Of a stretch of DNA of 64,000 nt, positions 11,579 through 22,921 are shown one piece after another (the stretch's first letter is position 1; each line of letters starts with the position of its first letter). The stretch lies in the NCBI RefSeq assembly GCF_932526225.1, contig NC_064034.1, positions 1,784,001 through 1,848,000 of the forward strand, written 5' to 3'. The notes beneath the pieces are model-generated. The model saw only the letters and a list, made by a program, of their open reading frames with translations, did no database searches and was not told the origin of the DNA. Source of the stretch: Nematostella vectensis. Taxonomy: Eukaryota; Cnidaria; Anthozoa; Actiniaria; Edwardsiidae. A program made the position numbers and the translations under genes.

Positions 11579-12426
11579 GTGCATTGTTGGAAACTTCAAG
11601 GCGTACCGTCTTGGGTCAGCGGTAGTAACTTTTTTGGTAGCGTTGGACTTGAAACTGGAAAGCTATTTCCAGTTCTTTTGCTGAATAAACTAGTGGAGGA
11701 TGGGCATATGTTGGCCCCCCTCAAATCCAAGACCAAATATCGTGACCCCCCTAGACCGGGCGCCCAAAAATTTGCACCACCCCTAAAGCACCTTCCATGT
11801 TAAAGTGGGAAACCTTGCGTGACATGATGCTGGTGGATTATGTGACACGGGATTATCATTGCATGTGGGGGTATGTTTGGGAGATGCGTTTTGTTGATGG
11901 TCTGGTAGTGAGAGGAAAAGGTGGTAATTTAGATACATATGCCACACACTTTGCTGTTGTACCGGAACTACAACTAGGTGTCAACATTTTATTCAACATG
12001 GACATAGCATTTACCACTCAGCAATTAACATCTTCCTCTCAGACTATGTGCACAAAAATCTTATTTCTCCTCTCACTGAAGCCTTGTTGATCTTCAAAAG
12101 AAAGCCAAGTTTCCTATTGATCCTACACCCTTCCTAGGAACCTATAATGTCACTCAACATATTAGCCATATGGGTAATACTCAACATATTAGAAGACAAA
12201 GACAAACTCCATCAAAAACCAACCCAGCAGCTGGCCTGACTCGACTTATGCTGGCCACCCGCTGATGCTCCAGGCACACATGACAATGATGGGGGGAGGG
12301 GTGCGTTTGCTTCAACACGCAGCATCACGTGATGCGATCATGGTGTTTTCCCCACCAGGAAAGGATGGTAGGTCATTCAAGTTCACAGTAAAAGCTTCAA
12401 TGACTGAAGGATATAGAATAGCCTAA
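11579..12426 (+). pseudogene. Decayed LACTBL1-like paralogue, copy 1
   Basis: Fragments in different frames align in order with the LACTBL1-like protein upstream. Around 11640-11705, GKLFPVLLLNKLVEDGH matches the SxxK helix region, but the catalytic serine context is lost (VGLETGK instead of GSITK). After an internal loss of roughly 190 codons, 11800-11995 carries LVVRGKGGNLDTYATH and VVPELQLGVNILFN, matching the KGG motif region. A frameshift follows, and IYHSAINIFLSDYVH plus FLGTYNVTQ continue the similarity in other frames. At 12301-12426 VRLLQHAASRDAIMVFSP and the terminal residues to a stop correspond to the family C-terminus. It is a pseudogene of a diverged paralogue, not a copy of the intact gene, and shows that the family was already duplicated before the segmental duplication. 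Confidence 0.85.
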
Positions 12427-12490
12427 AATGTACTCAAAATTTTGTTCATAATGTTTGTATTTATGTACGGTCTTGATGAAAGGTGCTTAT

Positions 12491-12681
12491 ACACCTATTT
12501 CAAATAAGGTTGCACTCTGTGTATCGTAACCCGCAGTGCTTCATGGGTACAAAGTAAATAAGCAAATAACATTCACATAGCCTTCAGATAGAAGGATTCA
12601 GCCGTTTATACGCTACCCATGAACCACCGCGGGTTACGACACACAGATTCTCGAGTGCAACCTTATTTGAAATAGGTTTAT
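12491..12681. mobile_element. MITE-like element with long terminal inverted repeats, copy 1
   Basis: The left end reads acctatttcaaataaggttg and the right end is its inverse; the arms continue imperfectly inward through cgtaacccgc and catgggtac for about 60 bases each, leaving a short centre. TTATA lies just outside both ends and may be the target duplication. It is about 190 bases with no coding capacity, hence a non-autonomous DNA element. The superfamily is not assigned. Confidence 0.75.
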
Positions 12682-13764
12682 ATGATCAGTGGTTAATAGA
12701 AAAGAATTTTATGACAGGATTATTGGACCGGACACTGTTACGAATTTGGTGTATCATATGTAGCATAGTCTAATCCAATGTAATAATTTATTTTTTATCG
12801 ATCGAAAAGCTGATCTATATACTTATAATATCATCGATAAGTGATTATTAGAGAATGATAAGAGAGAAATGTGAAAAAGAGAAATCCAGGACCCTCATGC
12901 ACACTTGGAATGTACTGATACCATTATGACTATTCACAATGAAACCCAATAGACATACACAAAATTAAAAATATATTAGTAAAAAAAAATATTGGCCAAA
13001 ATGATTATTAGATTAAATGTGATAATATAATAAATTATATTATCTAAATAATTTAGATCCCTGATCCCAAAAATAAAGCTGATTTTTGATCCCATATACC
13101 TCGTAACTACCCTGAGATAAACGTTTTCTGCGTATCAGAAGAGCGCTGTTTAAGAAGGGTGTGTAGAGAGGAGGGGGACTCACTGAGAAATACCCGCGGC
13201 TTGAAAGGTGACTAGAGAAGACCGGCTCAAAACAGTCATTTTTTCAACTTACTTGCATAATGGATAGTGTATGATGGGAAATTTAATAGGCATTTAAATA
13301 AGTAAAAAAAAGGATATATGCTTAATGTATTGTTATAATTGTGAACATTAAAACTCAAACAAAATAGCTGACGCCATAAATTGGACCTTCAATGAAGGAG
13401 TTATACGCTGCAAACAGCCCTTACAATTTTTATCAAACGTTGTATTTACCTTCCTGTATTTGTCTTTAAGGTTGCCCGATAAAAAGAGTTATTTCAATAT
13501 AGAAAACCTTTTAATTTTAGACAAATACCTTTTGTTACCATTTCACAACAAGGGCAAATGCAAGAACTGCTGTGTACATAAGTGAACATTCATCCGAAAA
13601 AACACGCGAAACACGTATTCGGACGTATAATGGCCACCTTTGTGTGATAGTCAATACCAGTTTACTTATGACATGTTTTGTAAAAAGGTCTTTATTGCAA
13701 GAGGACTTATTTCAGAGTTATCTGCAAGCTGATCACAGTCGTGAAACCTTTGGCTGGAGAAAAG
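12682..13764. other. Non-coding stretch, copy 1
   Basis: Very AT-rich, with no gene recognised. Compared with copy 2 about 530 bases are missing here, mostly near 13035-13050, where the sequence passes directly to taaataatttagatccctg. The end of the stretch is presumably the promoter and 5' UTR of the signal-peptide exon that follows. Confidence 0.5.
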
Positions 13765-13813
13765 ATGGTATTACTAACGCTGTCCGCGCTATGCTTCCTA
13801 AGTAGTGTGTCAG
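13765..13813 (+). pseudogene. Orphan signal-peptide exon of the equistatin-like gene, copy 1
   Basis: ATG 13765 opens a 16-codon hydrophobic signal peptide (MVLLTLSALCFLSSVS) followed by donor CAG|GTAATG in phase 1. The same exon at 33101-33149 leads to three thyroglobulin domain exons. Here the duplication ends 120 bases later and is followed by G/T-rich repeat, with no thyroglobulin exon up to copy 2. It may be transcribed but cannot make the inhibitor unless spliced to exons more than 20 kb downstream. Confidence 0.75.
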
Positions 13814-13934
13814 GTAATGTTTTCCACCAGAACACTTACACATCAATACTGTTTTACATTGCAAAGAGGGTATCACGTCGTTCATACCCAGTTCGTCCAC
13901 AAGCGAGTCTTTCGTCCACATATAGTTTTTACAA

Positions 13935-15597
13935 CTTTTTGGTTTGGATCGGGTATTCGTACCAAGACGTAGGGGCCTAAAGTGGTGTGGTAGTGAGGTT
14001 GGTGTGATCATATGGTATGGTGATGTTGGAGGGTGATGGTGAAGGATAGCTAGTAAGATAGTGTAGAGTGGAGATGGTAGTAATGTAATTACGGTGAAAA
14101 GGTGGATTGGTTCGACTAGTAGGTGGTGGAGGGTGGTGAAAAGATGAAGTGGGACTATAGAATAGGTTGTGGTAGTGTGTGGTGGGCAGGCGAAAAAGAA
14201 AAAAATAATAATAATATGGTGTGGTGTGGAGATGGCTAATGGCTGTGTTGGTGGGAAAAAACCGGCACGGTGTATAGGCGAGAGCGGCGGCGAGGGGGAT
14301 GTGGAGCAGATAAGGCCCACAACTCAGCGTGATGGGTCTATGTGTTTTAAAATGGCGGTGGTGCGGAGGACGATTTAAAATCTGCGAGGCCACGGTGCAA
14401 ATGTGGGTGATGATGTATCGTTATGATGTTAGGTGATAGTAAGGTGTTGGTTTGTGGGTAGGTAGGGTGGGTCATAGGGTGTGGTCGTTTGTAGTTGGGT
14501 TTTGTGCTGTGGGGTAAATGTTTGTATGGTTGGGGAGGGGGCTGTATGTAGGTGTTTGTAAGGGGGGGAAATTGGTTGTGGGGTAGTGTCTGGTGTAGGG
14601 TGTGGCTGGTTGGTGTGTTGTGGGTTGGTTGGTATAGTCGTAGGATGCTATGGTGTGTATGTGGTAGGCTATGTGTGGAGGGGTAGAGGTGTGTGTGGTG
14701 GGAGGGGGGTTGGACTGTATGTAGATTGTGTTGTTGGGGGGAGCGTTGGTTGTAGGACTAGTGGCTGCTATAGGGTGTGGTTGGTTTGGTGTGTTGTAGG
14801 GTGAGTAGTGTTGTGGCCATGGGGGGGGGGGGGGAAGGGGTGTGTGGTTTTTGTGTTGGCAGGGGTCTGGCTTGTGAAGGGTGTGTTAGGTGTGTATATT
14901 TTAGGTGAGAGTGTAGGAAAGTGTGAGGGGGGGGGAGGAAGTGTATGTGTAGGTGTGTGGGGCTTAGGTGGGTGTTGGTGTTGTGTTGGGGTTTTGAATA
15001 ATCGTGGTGGGTTGTATGATGACGTGGTATGGGTGAAGTGGGTATGGGGCTGTTTGTGGGGTGAGGGATGAGGGGGTGCTTGTTGTGGGGTAGGGGGGTG
15101 CTTGGGTGGTAAGCTAGGTTTGAGGGGGGAGAGAAAGGGGGTTGTGACATGTATAGAGCTGGGTGGTAGTAGTGGGTAGGTATGTTGTGTGGTAAGGATA
15201 GAGTAATATTTAATTTGTGAGAGGGATGTGGGTATGTATGTGTTTGTACTATGTGTAGGAGGGAAGGTGGTTGTAGGCGAGGTGGTTGTGTGTTTTTTGG
15301 GCGTGTGGTGTTGGGGGAGTGGGGTAGTGTGGGGGTCTGTATGCCTAGGGGTGGTGGTAGTGGCATGTTGGGGTGTAGTTGAGGTGTGTAGGTGGGGTAA
15401 GGGGTGTGGGGTATAGGGGAGGAGTGTGCTAGTGGTGTGAGGTGGGTGTGGGAGGGTGTGGGTAGTGGAGGGTTTGGGGGGTGAGGTGTGTTAGTGTGGG
15501 AGTAGGTGGGGAGTGTGGCGGTGTGGTGGAGGGGGGGTCGGGGCGTGGAGGTGTGGGAGGGGGTACGTCTTGGGATCACAGATTGTGATACAGCACT
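13935..15597. repeat. G/T-rich, C-poor dispersed repeat, copy A
   Basis: It begins ctttttggtttggatcgggt and is shared with copies B (15615) and C (18766). The plus strand is strongly depleted in C and rich in G and T over more than 1 kb, so long minus-strand open frames rich in Pro, His and Thr arise by composition. Compared with copies B and C, this copy retains more C, for example ccggcac against ttggtac near 14262. No terminal repeats or transposase were found; its nature is unknown. Confidence 0.75.
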
Positions 15598-15614
15598 TTC
15601 CCCGTATGGTACAT

Positions 15615-16005
15615 AACTTTTTGGTTTGGATCGGGTATTCGTACCAAGACGTAGGGGCCTAAAGTGGTGTGGTAGTGAGGTGGGTGTAATCGTATGGTAT
15701 GGTGATGCTGGAGGGTGATGGTGAGGGATGGCTAGTAAGGTAATGTGGAGTGGAGATGGTAGTAATGTAATTACGGTGGGGAGGTGGATAGGTTAGACTA
15801 GTAGGTGGTGGAGGGTGGTAGAAAGATAAAGTGGGACTATAGAATAGGTTGTGGTAGTGTGTGGTGGGTAGGTGAAAAAGAAAAAATTAGTAATAATATG
15901 GTGTGGTATGGAGATGGCTAATGGCTGTGTTGGTGGGGGAAAAAATTGGTATGGTGCACAGGCAAGAGTGGTAATGAGGGAGATGTGGAGCAGGTGCAGT
16001 TGTGG
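15615..16005. repeat. G/T-rich dispersed repeat, copy B (partial)
   Basis: It starts with the same head as copy A (actttttggtttggatcggg) and follows it with substitutions for about 390 bases before diverging at about 16000. Between copies A and B is a short junction sequence containing a small inverted repeat (atcacagattgtgat). Confidence 0.8.
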
Positions 16006-16488
16006 GAACTATTAGGTATGAAATAGTATATCATGATTGTTACTATGACAATATGGAGTAGGAATATAATGCCTAAATAATGTAAAAAATGAACAGGAAA
16101 TATGTCCAAAAGGTGTCCAAAAATCCACCAAAAATAATAGAATAGTTTCTATTACAGCGAAAGTAATTGTAAAATAAATTGTAGCGCAGAAATATTATAA
16201 GAAACAACATTATGAGACTAAAGAAAACAAAGAAAACTAACTTTTCTGGGTTAAGAATAGAACGGAAGTGACGTAGCACTTATGCATATTCGGTAAGTTA
16301 ATTATGCGACCAAATTTAGAACGAACGAACGCCCTGACACAAGCCGATGCGTCACCACGAAACAGACAAGCCCACGCGAATGATGCGAATTTGCACGGAA
16401 AATATGTGTATTGATGGAGTACCATGAAAGACAAAGGGTTCCAACAGCGATGGCAAAAGGTTAGAGTGTTGAATGAGGCCGCACGTGC

Positions 16489-16835
16489 CATAGGAACGGA
16501 GATAATTGCTTGTTTAAACTCGAGTGACCTCGTGCCTGACCCGATGAGTGAACTGTTAGTAAAGCAATTAACAAAGCAGAAACCAGCTTGGAGTTGTGTA
16601 TAAGAACAAAATAATTCTCCAGAAAGGAATGTAAAGCAGATCTAACAGATCTCCCCCATTCATAATGAGGTCGTATGTGTTATAGGAACGGAGATAATTG
16701 CTTGCTAAAACTCGAGTGGCCTCGTGCCTGATTCGATGAATAAATTGTTAGTGAAGCAATTAACAAAGCGGAAACTAGCTTAAAGTTGTGTATCGGAACA
16801 AAATCATTCTACAGAAAAGAATGTAAAACAAATCT
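16489..16835. repeat. Tandem pair of about 150-bp repeats, 191-bp spacing
   Basis: The block beginning ataggaacggagataattgc at about 16489 recurs at about 16680 with roughly 15% substitutions; both run through actcgag, cctcgtgcctga and gcaattaacaaagc to a similar end. It lies in the C-poor inter-duplication region and has no coding sign. Confidence 0.8.
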
Positions 16836-18765
16836 TAAATGATTGTAATAAACGGAGAAGTTATTCTGTCAGGTGATGTTCGGGTGGTTAAGATTATGGG
16901 TTATGAGACGACGGGTTAAGGTTGTTATAAGAGATGGGGTTGATAATAAAACGACATGAGAGTTATGAATAAAGGGTTTTTTTTATTTAGTGGAGAAGGT
17001 GGTTAGTAAATATGGTATTATGTGGAGATTGAAACAGTTAAAATCGGAAGCTTGTTGCGAGTGTTGTGTAGCGGATGTGAAGAGGTGATGGCGGCATTAA
17101 TAAAATCTGATAAAGGGGGATAATGTGAGTGTGGACAGAATGATAAGCAGGGATATTGTGAAAAGACTGTGTAGTGTTTATGGGAAAGTGTGTTGTGTGT
17201 AGGGTGGGAAAGTAATGTGTAGGATAAGAGAAAGAAAAGTGTTTGGATTGTAGGGAGGAAATGGTGAGCGGTAATAGGGAGGGTGAGGTATGTGTGGAGG
17301 TATGTATCTAATGAAGTGTGTAAATGGTATGACTGACAGGCGAAATTAAACAACAACAGAGACCGAATGAGTGTTGCGAAAACGCCGAGAAAAGATAAAA
17401 AATACTGTAGCGGTGAAAGGGTGTATTGCGGACAATGGAAATTGATGCTAGTAAAACGGCGAGAAGAAGATGAAGTAGGGGCGCGGGAGGCGACAAAGGG
17501 AGCGCGGTGAGAGTGGAGATGACGCTGAAACGTTAACAAGACAGGAAGGATAGTTTTCCCCAGATGAAGCGATAATCGGTGGTAAGAGATAAGGGTAAAA
17601 GGCAAAGGCACGAAGAAAACAACCGGCATGTATATGCAAAATGGACATAACAAAATAAACCAATAAGACAAAAGTGTGTAGGTCATTTCAAAGAGCTCTG
17701 CGAAATGTGGAACTAAAGGCATATAACGCCAACCAAGACTTCTCATCAGGGGGCGAGGTCTATTGGTTGGTCATATACGAACCTGGAGGTTAAAGCGGGG
17801 GGACTTAGGGGAAAGCTAGGGGAAAACCGGTGATGATGGTGGGAGTAAAAAGGGAAAAAACTAGGGAGATGATTCGTATATGAAGCGTGTTTCGAATGAT
17901 AAGGCCCTCATCACCCGCCCCTACACGCTCGTTAGTAATGCCTGTAGTGAAGCGTGGTGCATGCAATGTCCAAACCTGTGTAGCGACTGGCTCCAGCTGA
18001 GTGCATGGCTTGGTCTGAAAAGTAAAAGATAGCGCGCCGGGAAATGAGGTAAAGAGAAAAAAGTGGATAGAGGCTCAGATAGGAGGGGGAAGTGTGTAGT
18101 GGACAAAATGGTCCATGTGATGGTCCTGGCTAGCGGCTGTTTGTGGTGGACTAAATGATAAATAAGTATGGGGACTTATGCATGTAGCAGGAAGGGAAGA
18201 GAATACGGGTGTCGTGATTTGGTGGGTAGTATATAGGATGTGTGGAAAGGAGGGTGTACATACCTGAGATGTGTATTGGCGGAGCTTAGATTGCGTGTCT
18301 TGTAGGTATTCCGTATGCAGCGAAGCGAGGGGTTATGAGGGGATTGCGCTCGTGGTTATACGAGTATTAGATGAAAATAGATATTGCTGTTTCCGTTTCC
18401 GGTTATTGTACATCCGGGTATTTATTAACTAGGTTGCGGTTTGGTTTACAAAATTGGCAAAATATGGCGGATGAATACAATGAATGGCTATGTTATTGTA
18501 CGGGAATATTTTGGAAGTGTTCTGTGCTAGATAGGATGACGGGGTGGCATGCGCTGAGAGGATAGAGTGTTGGTGAGGAGCCAGGTTGGATATTCAAGGC
18601 AGTAGCGTGTGTTACGTAGGAGTCTCGTGGAAGTTTTCCTGCGGTCATTGTTGAGGCCGGATGTCTATATCTGGTGGCTTGTTGTCGATGGACTGTATTT
18701 TTATAGACGGACTGTTTTTATTGGTGTGGATATGCTGTGTGGTACAGGAGACTCGTAGAATTCCT
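16836..18765. other. C-poor inter-duplication region without recognised genes
   Basis: The plus strand remains G- and A-rich and poor in C, though less so than the flanking repeats. Minus-strand frames such as 17018-17746 are long only because of this skew and show no family motif. No splice-consistent exon set was found. Confidence 0.5.
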
Positions 18766-19875
18766 TTTTGGTTCGGATCGGGTTTTCGTACCAAGACGTA
18801 GGGGCCTAAAGTGGTGTGGTAGTGAGGTTGGTGTGATCATATGGTATGGTGATGTTGGAGGGTGATGGTGAAGGATGGCTAGTAAGGTAATGTAGAGTGG
18901 AGATGGTAGTAATGTAATTACGGTGAAAAGGTGGATAGGTTCGATTGTAGGTGGTGGAGGGTGGTGAAGAGATAAAGTGGGGGAATAGAATAGGTTGTGG
19001 TAGTGTGTGGTGGGTAGGTGAAAAAGCAAAACAATAATAATAATAATATGGTGTGGTATGGAGATGGCTAATGGCTGTGTTGGTGGGGGAAAATTGGTAC
19101 AGTGTATAGGTAAGAGTGGTGGTGAGGGAGATGTGGAGTAGATAAGGCTTACAATTTAGCGTGATGGGTCTGTGTGTGTTGAAATGGTAGTGGTGCGTAG
19201 GTCGATTTAAAATTTGTGAGGTTATGGTGTAAATGTGGGTGATAATGTATGTGGGTCATAGGGTGTGGTCGTTTGTAGTTGGGTTTTGTGCTGTGGGGTA
19301 AATGTTTGTATGGTGGGGGAGGGGGCTATATGTAGGTGTTTATAGGGGGAAGAAAATTGGTTGTGGGGTAGTGTCTGGTGTAGGGTGTGGCTGGCTGTTG
19401 TGTTGTGGGTTGGTTGGTATAGTCGTAGGATGCTATGGTGTGTATGTGGTAGGCTATGTGTGGAGGGGTAGATGTGTGTGTGGTGGGAGCGGGCTTGGGC
19501 TGTATGTAGGATGTGGTGTTGGAGGGAGCGCTGGTTGTAGGACTAGTGGCTGCTGTAGGGTGTGGTTGGTTTAGTGTGTTGTAGGGTGAGTAGTGTTGTG
19601 GCCATGAGGGGGGGGGGGTAAGGGGTGTGTGGTTTTGGTGTTGGCAGGGGTCTGGCTTGTGTAGGGTGTGTTAGGTGTGTATATTTTAGGTGAGAGTGTA
19701 GGAAAGTGTGAGGGGGGAGGAAGTGTATGTGTAGGTGTGTGGGGCTTAGGTGGGTGTTGGTGTTGTGTTGTGGCTTGGAATAATCGTGGTGGGTTGTATG
19801 ATGGCGTGGTTTGGGTAAAGTGGGTATAGGGCTGTTTGTGGGGTGAGGGATGAGGGGGTGCTTGTTGTTGGGTTC
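18766..19875. repeat. G/T-rich dispersed repeat, copy C
   Basis: It opens with ctttttggttcggatcgggt and aligns with copy A in order over most of its length, with one large gap near 19245 relative to copy A. Many positions that are C in copy A are T here, while the reverse strand change is rare. It ends about 17 bases from the donor of ankyrin exon 6 of copy 2, so it lies inside or replaces the following intron. Confidence 0.8.
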
Positions 19876-19892
19876 TACTGCCCCTTACGTAC

Positions 19893-21942
19893 CTGATCTT
19901 CGTCGACACTGTTCAAACAGTCTGGGTGCTTTATCAAAATGCACTCGACGCACCGTTTGGAGCCTGTAATGGCGGCCAAGTGCTGTGCTTAGAGTATCCC
20001 TTGCCATGTTTGTGCTCTTACCAATACTAAAGATATACTCCGCTGTGTTCTTGGCACCTTTCTCCACCGCGTGACCCAGCGGTGTCATTTTGTCTTCGTC
20101 CTTCAGGTCGATTCGTGCCTCGTGCTCTATCTACAGAGAGATGATGGCAATCATAAGACATCAACGTGTTCATAGAATCATCATATTGTCTTCAGCATTA
20201 TTTTTATTATAATCCCAAGTTGACACTAGGTCGTTTGTGCAACGACGACGGAGACGGCACTAAAAACGACGAGCACCCTTATAAATTGTTCAAAACGTCG
20301 ACGACATCCGGGGGGGGGGGGGGAAGAGACACCCTGTCCATGATACATTTCACACCGCCGCCCGTCGAGATGGCGCGCAGATGATCTTAAGGTGGTAAGT
20401 CATGAAGGTGGTAAATCCGACACATTCGCGTTTTTCGCTGCTTGGTCTGATTATTAAGCGCAATTTTATTGGTAGGGTGTCAATCCACCCTAGTTGACGT
20501 CGGTCACGGCAAATCTAGAACTTTATCTCCTTACATAAGGATTTGACTAGACAATCAACAGGCAAGCTGTGGAATAACTAGGGAGTCGTTGTGAGCGTGT
20601 AGGCGTGAATCAGGGAAATAAAAAAAAGACGAGGTTTATGTGGTATGTTTTACGCCTCTGTGGGAAAAAATAGTTTCGCTGACGCTTCAAAGCGTTAGCT
20701 CTTCGTCGAAGCAAAATAAGATTCATTACAGGTCAGCTAATAAAACTTCAAATCAAGCATATATTCTCACCAGCAACTTGCAGATCTTGAGCTTATCCAT
20801 TCCGCATGCGATGTGTAGAGGTGTACAAAGACCTCGCCCTTTCGCATTCACGTTGCACTTCTCATTTGACACCAGCGTCTACAAAACACATATGATTTGA
20901 TTGACGTGGTCAGCGTAAAACTTTGTTAAGAATAGTTGTCGACGGGATGATGGCGTATGGAAGTTTTTATCTTGCTTGCTTAGTTTGTTTCACAATATAC
21001 CCCTCTCCCCCCCCCCCCCCGTCCTAACCGCCGCGTGCAATGGTGTGTCACCACGATTGTCTTGCCCATACCTCTCTCACCCAAGTATCCCCACCCTTCC
21101 CTCTTCAGTACCTTGACTATCGCCTTGTCACCAGTCCTAACCGCATCGTGTAAGGGCGTGTCACCACGATTGTTTTGCCCATACCTCCCCCCCTCACCCA
21201 AGCATTCCCACCCTTCCCTCTTTTGTACCCTGACTATCGCCTCGTCACCAGTCCTAACCGCCACTTGAAAGGGAGTGTCACCACGATTATCTTGCCCAGT
21301 CCCCTCTCACCCAAGTATTCTTACCCTTCCCTCTTTAGTACCTTGACTATCGCCTCGTCACCAGTCCTAACCGCCGCGTGTAAGGGTGTGTCACCTCTCT
21401 GGTCTTGTTTCGTAAGCTCCGCTCCGCGACTCAGTAAAAACTCAACGAACTCTATGCGTTTGCCTGTCGTTGCGTGGTGTAGCGGGGTCTTGCCGTACTC
21501 GTCGGCACAGTTGATGTCTACAATAGAGTATGGGCCGTTAAAACTTTCCGGATAAATAACTGTAAACGTAGAAGGTTTAACGGTATTTGCAAATAAAAAA
21601 CGAGTGCATTTTCCCACCGACTCCCTTGTCTAGTAATTTGATGGCTGTCTCCTTGTCCCCCATGTACGCAGCAGCGCAAAGCTGTTCTTGTTTAGTGCCC
21701 TGGAGAAAGGATTGGCAAAAGAGACAAGGTTCAGTTTTCTAATATTGAGATTTCCAAAGCGCCTTAGATGCAAAGGTTCTCGAGGGGAGGTGGGGGGGGG
21801 GGGGGGGGGGGGGGAGTTACCGATAGTCCAGAAAAAAACATCAGTAAACCTGTTGTGCCTAGCGCCCCGATCTATTTTAGAAAGCCCGTAAGCTTCTGGC
21901 TTATGAATACGTAGCTCGCTTTACGATTGACGTTTTGGAGGC

Positions 21943-21973
<31 letters not shown>

Positions 21974-22207
21974 GAAGGGGGGTTATGGTCCAACGATTTC
22001 CCGAGAGGGGATGGGTCCGCTATTAGGATTAACCTCAACTGTTGTCTTTAATGGCTGCTCGCTCTCGTCATCATCCAAATCCGCCTCCTTTGCCTTGCCG
22101 TTCACCATGACTAGCTCCACGTTTTTATCGTTTTTCTTCTTCTTTTTCTTATCGTTTGTTTTGTTGGGCTTGGGGGGTCTCGGGGGCTTTGGCGCTTTTT
22201 TTACCAT
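19893..22207 (-). CDS. Ankyrin-repeat protein, 5' exons (copy 2, truncated)
   Basis: Same gene as at 614-2030 with two further exons. The order on the minus strand is exon 1 about 22207-22034, exon 2 21699-21618, exon 3 21517-21342, exon 4 20878-20771, exon 5 20130-20022 and exon 6 19963-19893. Phases agree at the junctions from exon 2 on (1, 0, 0, 1). Exon 5 reads KMTPLGHAVEKGAKNTAEYIF and exon 6 RCVECILIKHPDCLNSVDEDQ, continuing the ankyrin pattern for about five repeats in total. After exon 6 (donor CAG|GTACGT) a G/T-rich repeat starts within 20 bases and no later exon is found up to copy 1, so this copy probably lacks its 3' end. Two G tracts near exons 1 and 2 are much longer than in copy 1. 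Confidence 0.75.
21021..21415. repeat. Tandem repeat spanning an ankyrin exon donor site, copy 2
   Basis: Four units of about 115 bases equal to those at 864-1260, with the same degenerate pseudo-exons. The C tract at its left border is also present. Confidence 0.85.
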
Positions 22208-22921
22208 TATTGAGGGTGAATATGATCTTGATAATAAAACCTGTGTTAAAACATTATAAATGGAATTTATTACCATAATGAACTGTGGCGAGGTCTGAGC
22301 TAAATGGAGGGAGCTTTAGGTCAAACCTGTTGTCATAAGCTCTGGCCCCATCAGTATGTTATTTTGCATTCGATAGTGCGCTCAAAGCGTAACAAACAAA
22401 AGTTCGGGTTCCACTACACTGTAGGGATTGTTTATTGCTTTTTGTATGCGTTCGTAGATGGATTTGTATCATGTATGACAGATTGATCATAAACTTGCAT
22501 AACTCAGTTGCCTAGACTGTGAAAAATTGATAAAAAGAAATCTATCAGGGAATATAGGTGTGGAAAAAATTGTTAACGGCGGCTGGGTGTATCATAACTT
22601 TTAAAAAAAAATCAAAAAGAATTCTGAGGTTCAATATGAAAGGTAAAACTCCTGCAAACCTACAAACCACAAAAGGCACAAATCCTTGTGCAAACAAATA
22701 AAGATTTTTAAATGCTTTGGAATTTAAAGGTTAAAAGAACTTTGGAATTTAAAACTTAAAATACCTAAAAGAAGGTTTAATTTATTTTCCTTCATGTTCA
22801 GAGCTTATCGTCAAAACCAGAGAGACCTAATTTTCTCTGTAAATTGTTTTTGTGATTTAAATGAGTATTTCTAGACTAGGATGCTAGTTTTTAATGTTTC
22901 AAATCGCATCGCAAGTCGTGA

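Larger units (their letters stand above)
1..13934. repeat. Segmental duplication, copy 1
   Basis: This block is repeated almost base for base at 20159-33277. It carries ankyrin exons, a LINE, the LACTBL1-like gene, its pseudogene, a MITE and the inhibitor signal-peptide exon, all in the same order and orientation. The offset is about 20155-20183 up to the LINE, 18807 after a 1.37 kb segment missing from copy 2, and 19336 after about 530 bases missing from copy 1. The right breakpoint lies just after the shared string gtttttacaa at about 13934, where copy 1 passes into G/T-rich repeat. The left end is outside the window. The two LACTBL1-like proteins appear identical, so the event is recent, or the copies are alleles joined in assembly. 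Confidence 0.95.

Noticed and set aside
14758-15579. 273-codon minus-strand open frame rich in Pro, His and Thr
   Set aside because: It arises from the lack of C on the opposite strand; no domain, and it has no counterpart kept in frame in copy C.
17018-17746. 242-codon minus-strand open frame with hydrophobic stretches
   Set aside because: Same compositional skew, no family motif and no splice or signal context.
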